DNA of 6,076 bases from Phycisphaerae bacterium (GTDB lineage Bacteria > Planctomycetota > Phycisphaerae > JAJVII01), in assembly GCA_028706835.1 (NCBI GenBank), contig JAQTVL010000281.1, forward strand, positions 1 to 6,076, read 5' to 3'. Under the pieces are notes generated by a model. It worked only from the letters and a program-made list of their open reading frames with translations. It had not been told where the DNA came from and searched no databases. Shown piece by piece: positions 6,031 to 6,076 of this stretch. Made by a program: the position numbers and the translations under genes. The number at the start of each line of letters is the position of its first letter. Positions within the stretch are counted from its first letter, which is position 1.

Positions 6031-6076
6031 ATGATCGAACGCGCACGGAAGCAATCTGATGTGGCGGGGCAGGGGC
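6031..6076 (+). CDS. Start of an unidentified gene, cut by the window edge
   Basis: ATG 6031 opens a frame that reads MIERARKQSDVAGQG and runs off the right edge. The start is supported by AAGGAG at a good distance. The 15 visible residues are polar and basic, with no signal peptide or known motif, so no function can be given. The 266-base gap and its own Shine-Dalgarno suggest a separate transcription unit from the efflux operon. Confidence 0.55.
   Translation, partial: MIERARKQSDVAGQG

Noticed and set aside
5761..6054. Possible 97-aa gene on the - strand opposite the leader
   Set aside because: It overlaps the start and Shine-Dalgarno of the 6031 gene, is Arg-rich in the way of chance frames in GC-rich DNA, and has no family features.

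Overview
The window is GC-rich, densely coded bacterial DNA with all supported genes on the + strand. It reads as a regulator-plus-efflux-pump cluster: the 3' part of a PAS/histidine kinase gene (2-1084), a complete periplasmic adaptor (membrane fusion protein) gene (1081-2175), a complete RND transporter gene (2354-5764), a 266-base non-coding leader (5765-6030), and the first 15 codons of another gene (6031-6076). No ribosomal or other taxonomic marker is present. The double-membrane pump implies a Gram-negative-type envelope. The high GC and the palindromic repeats resemble what I associate with planctomycete-like or other environmental lineages, but that is a weak inference.

Layout and function. 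The kinase carries a PAS fold, a coiled-coil linker, an H-box and a complete ATP-binding domain. It ends in an ATGA overlap with the adaptor start, so the two are probably translationally coupled. The adaptor is anchored by one N-terminal membrane segment and should link the RND transporter to an outer-membrane channel, which is not in the window. The RND protein (1136 aa from the chosen start) has the two-fold repeat of the family, with an Asp-Asp pair in TM4 and an Arg in TM10 at the expected proton-relay positions. The kinase likely senses a condition linked to pump demand. Its response regulator is not visible.

The unusual content is repetitive DNA inside this otherwise ordinary operon. 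Between adaptor and transporter (2176-2353) lies a mosaic of two long hairpins, a longer enclosing inverted repeat and an adjacent 20-bp tandem duplication. A perfect 22-bp palindrome (3704-3725) sits in frame inside the RND gene, in a cytoplasmic loop, and is followed by codons that are rare for this gene (TTA, AGA). The adaptor also has a roughly 19-residue insertion exactly where the second half of its lipoyl-like domain normally begins. Together these suggest small palindromic elements that have spread in this genome and are tolerated in spacer and loop positions.

The 3' leader (5765-6030) holds several short inverted repeats, a possible weak promoter, and a strong Shine-Dalgarno in front of the last, unidentifiable gene. 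I see no tRNA, rRNA, CRISPR array, transposase or clear intrinsic terminator.
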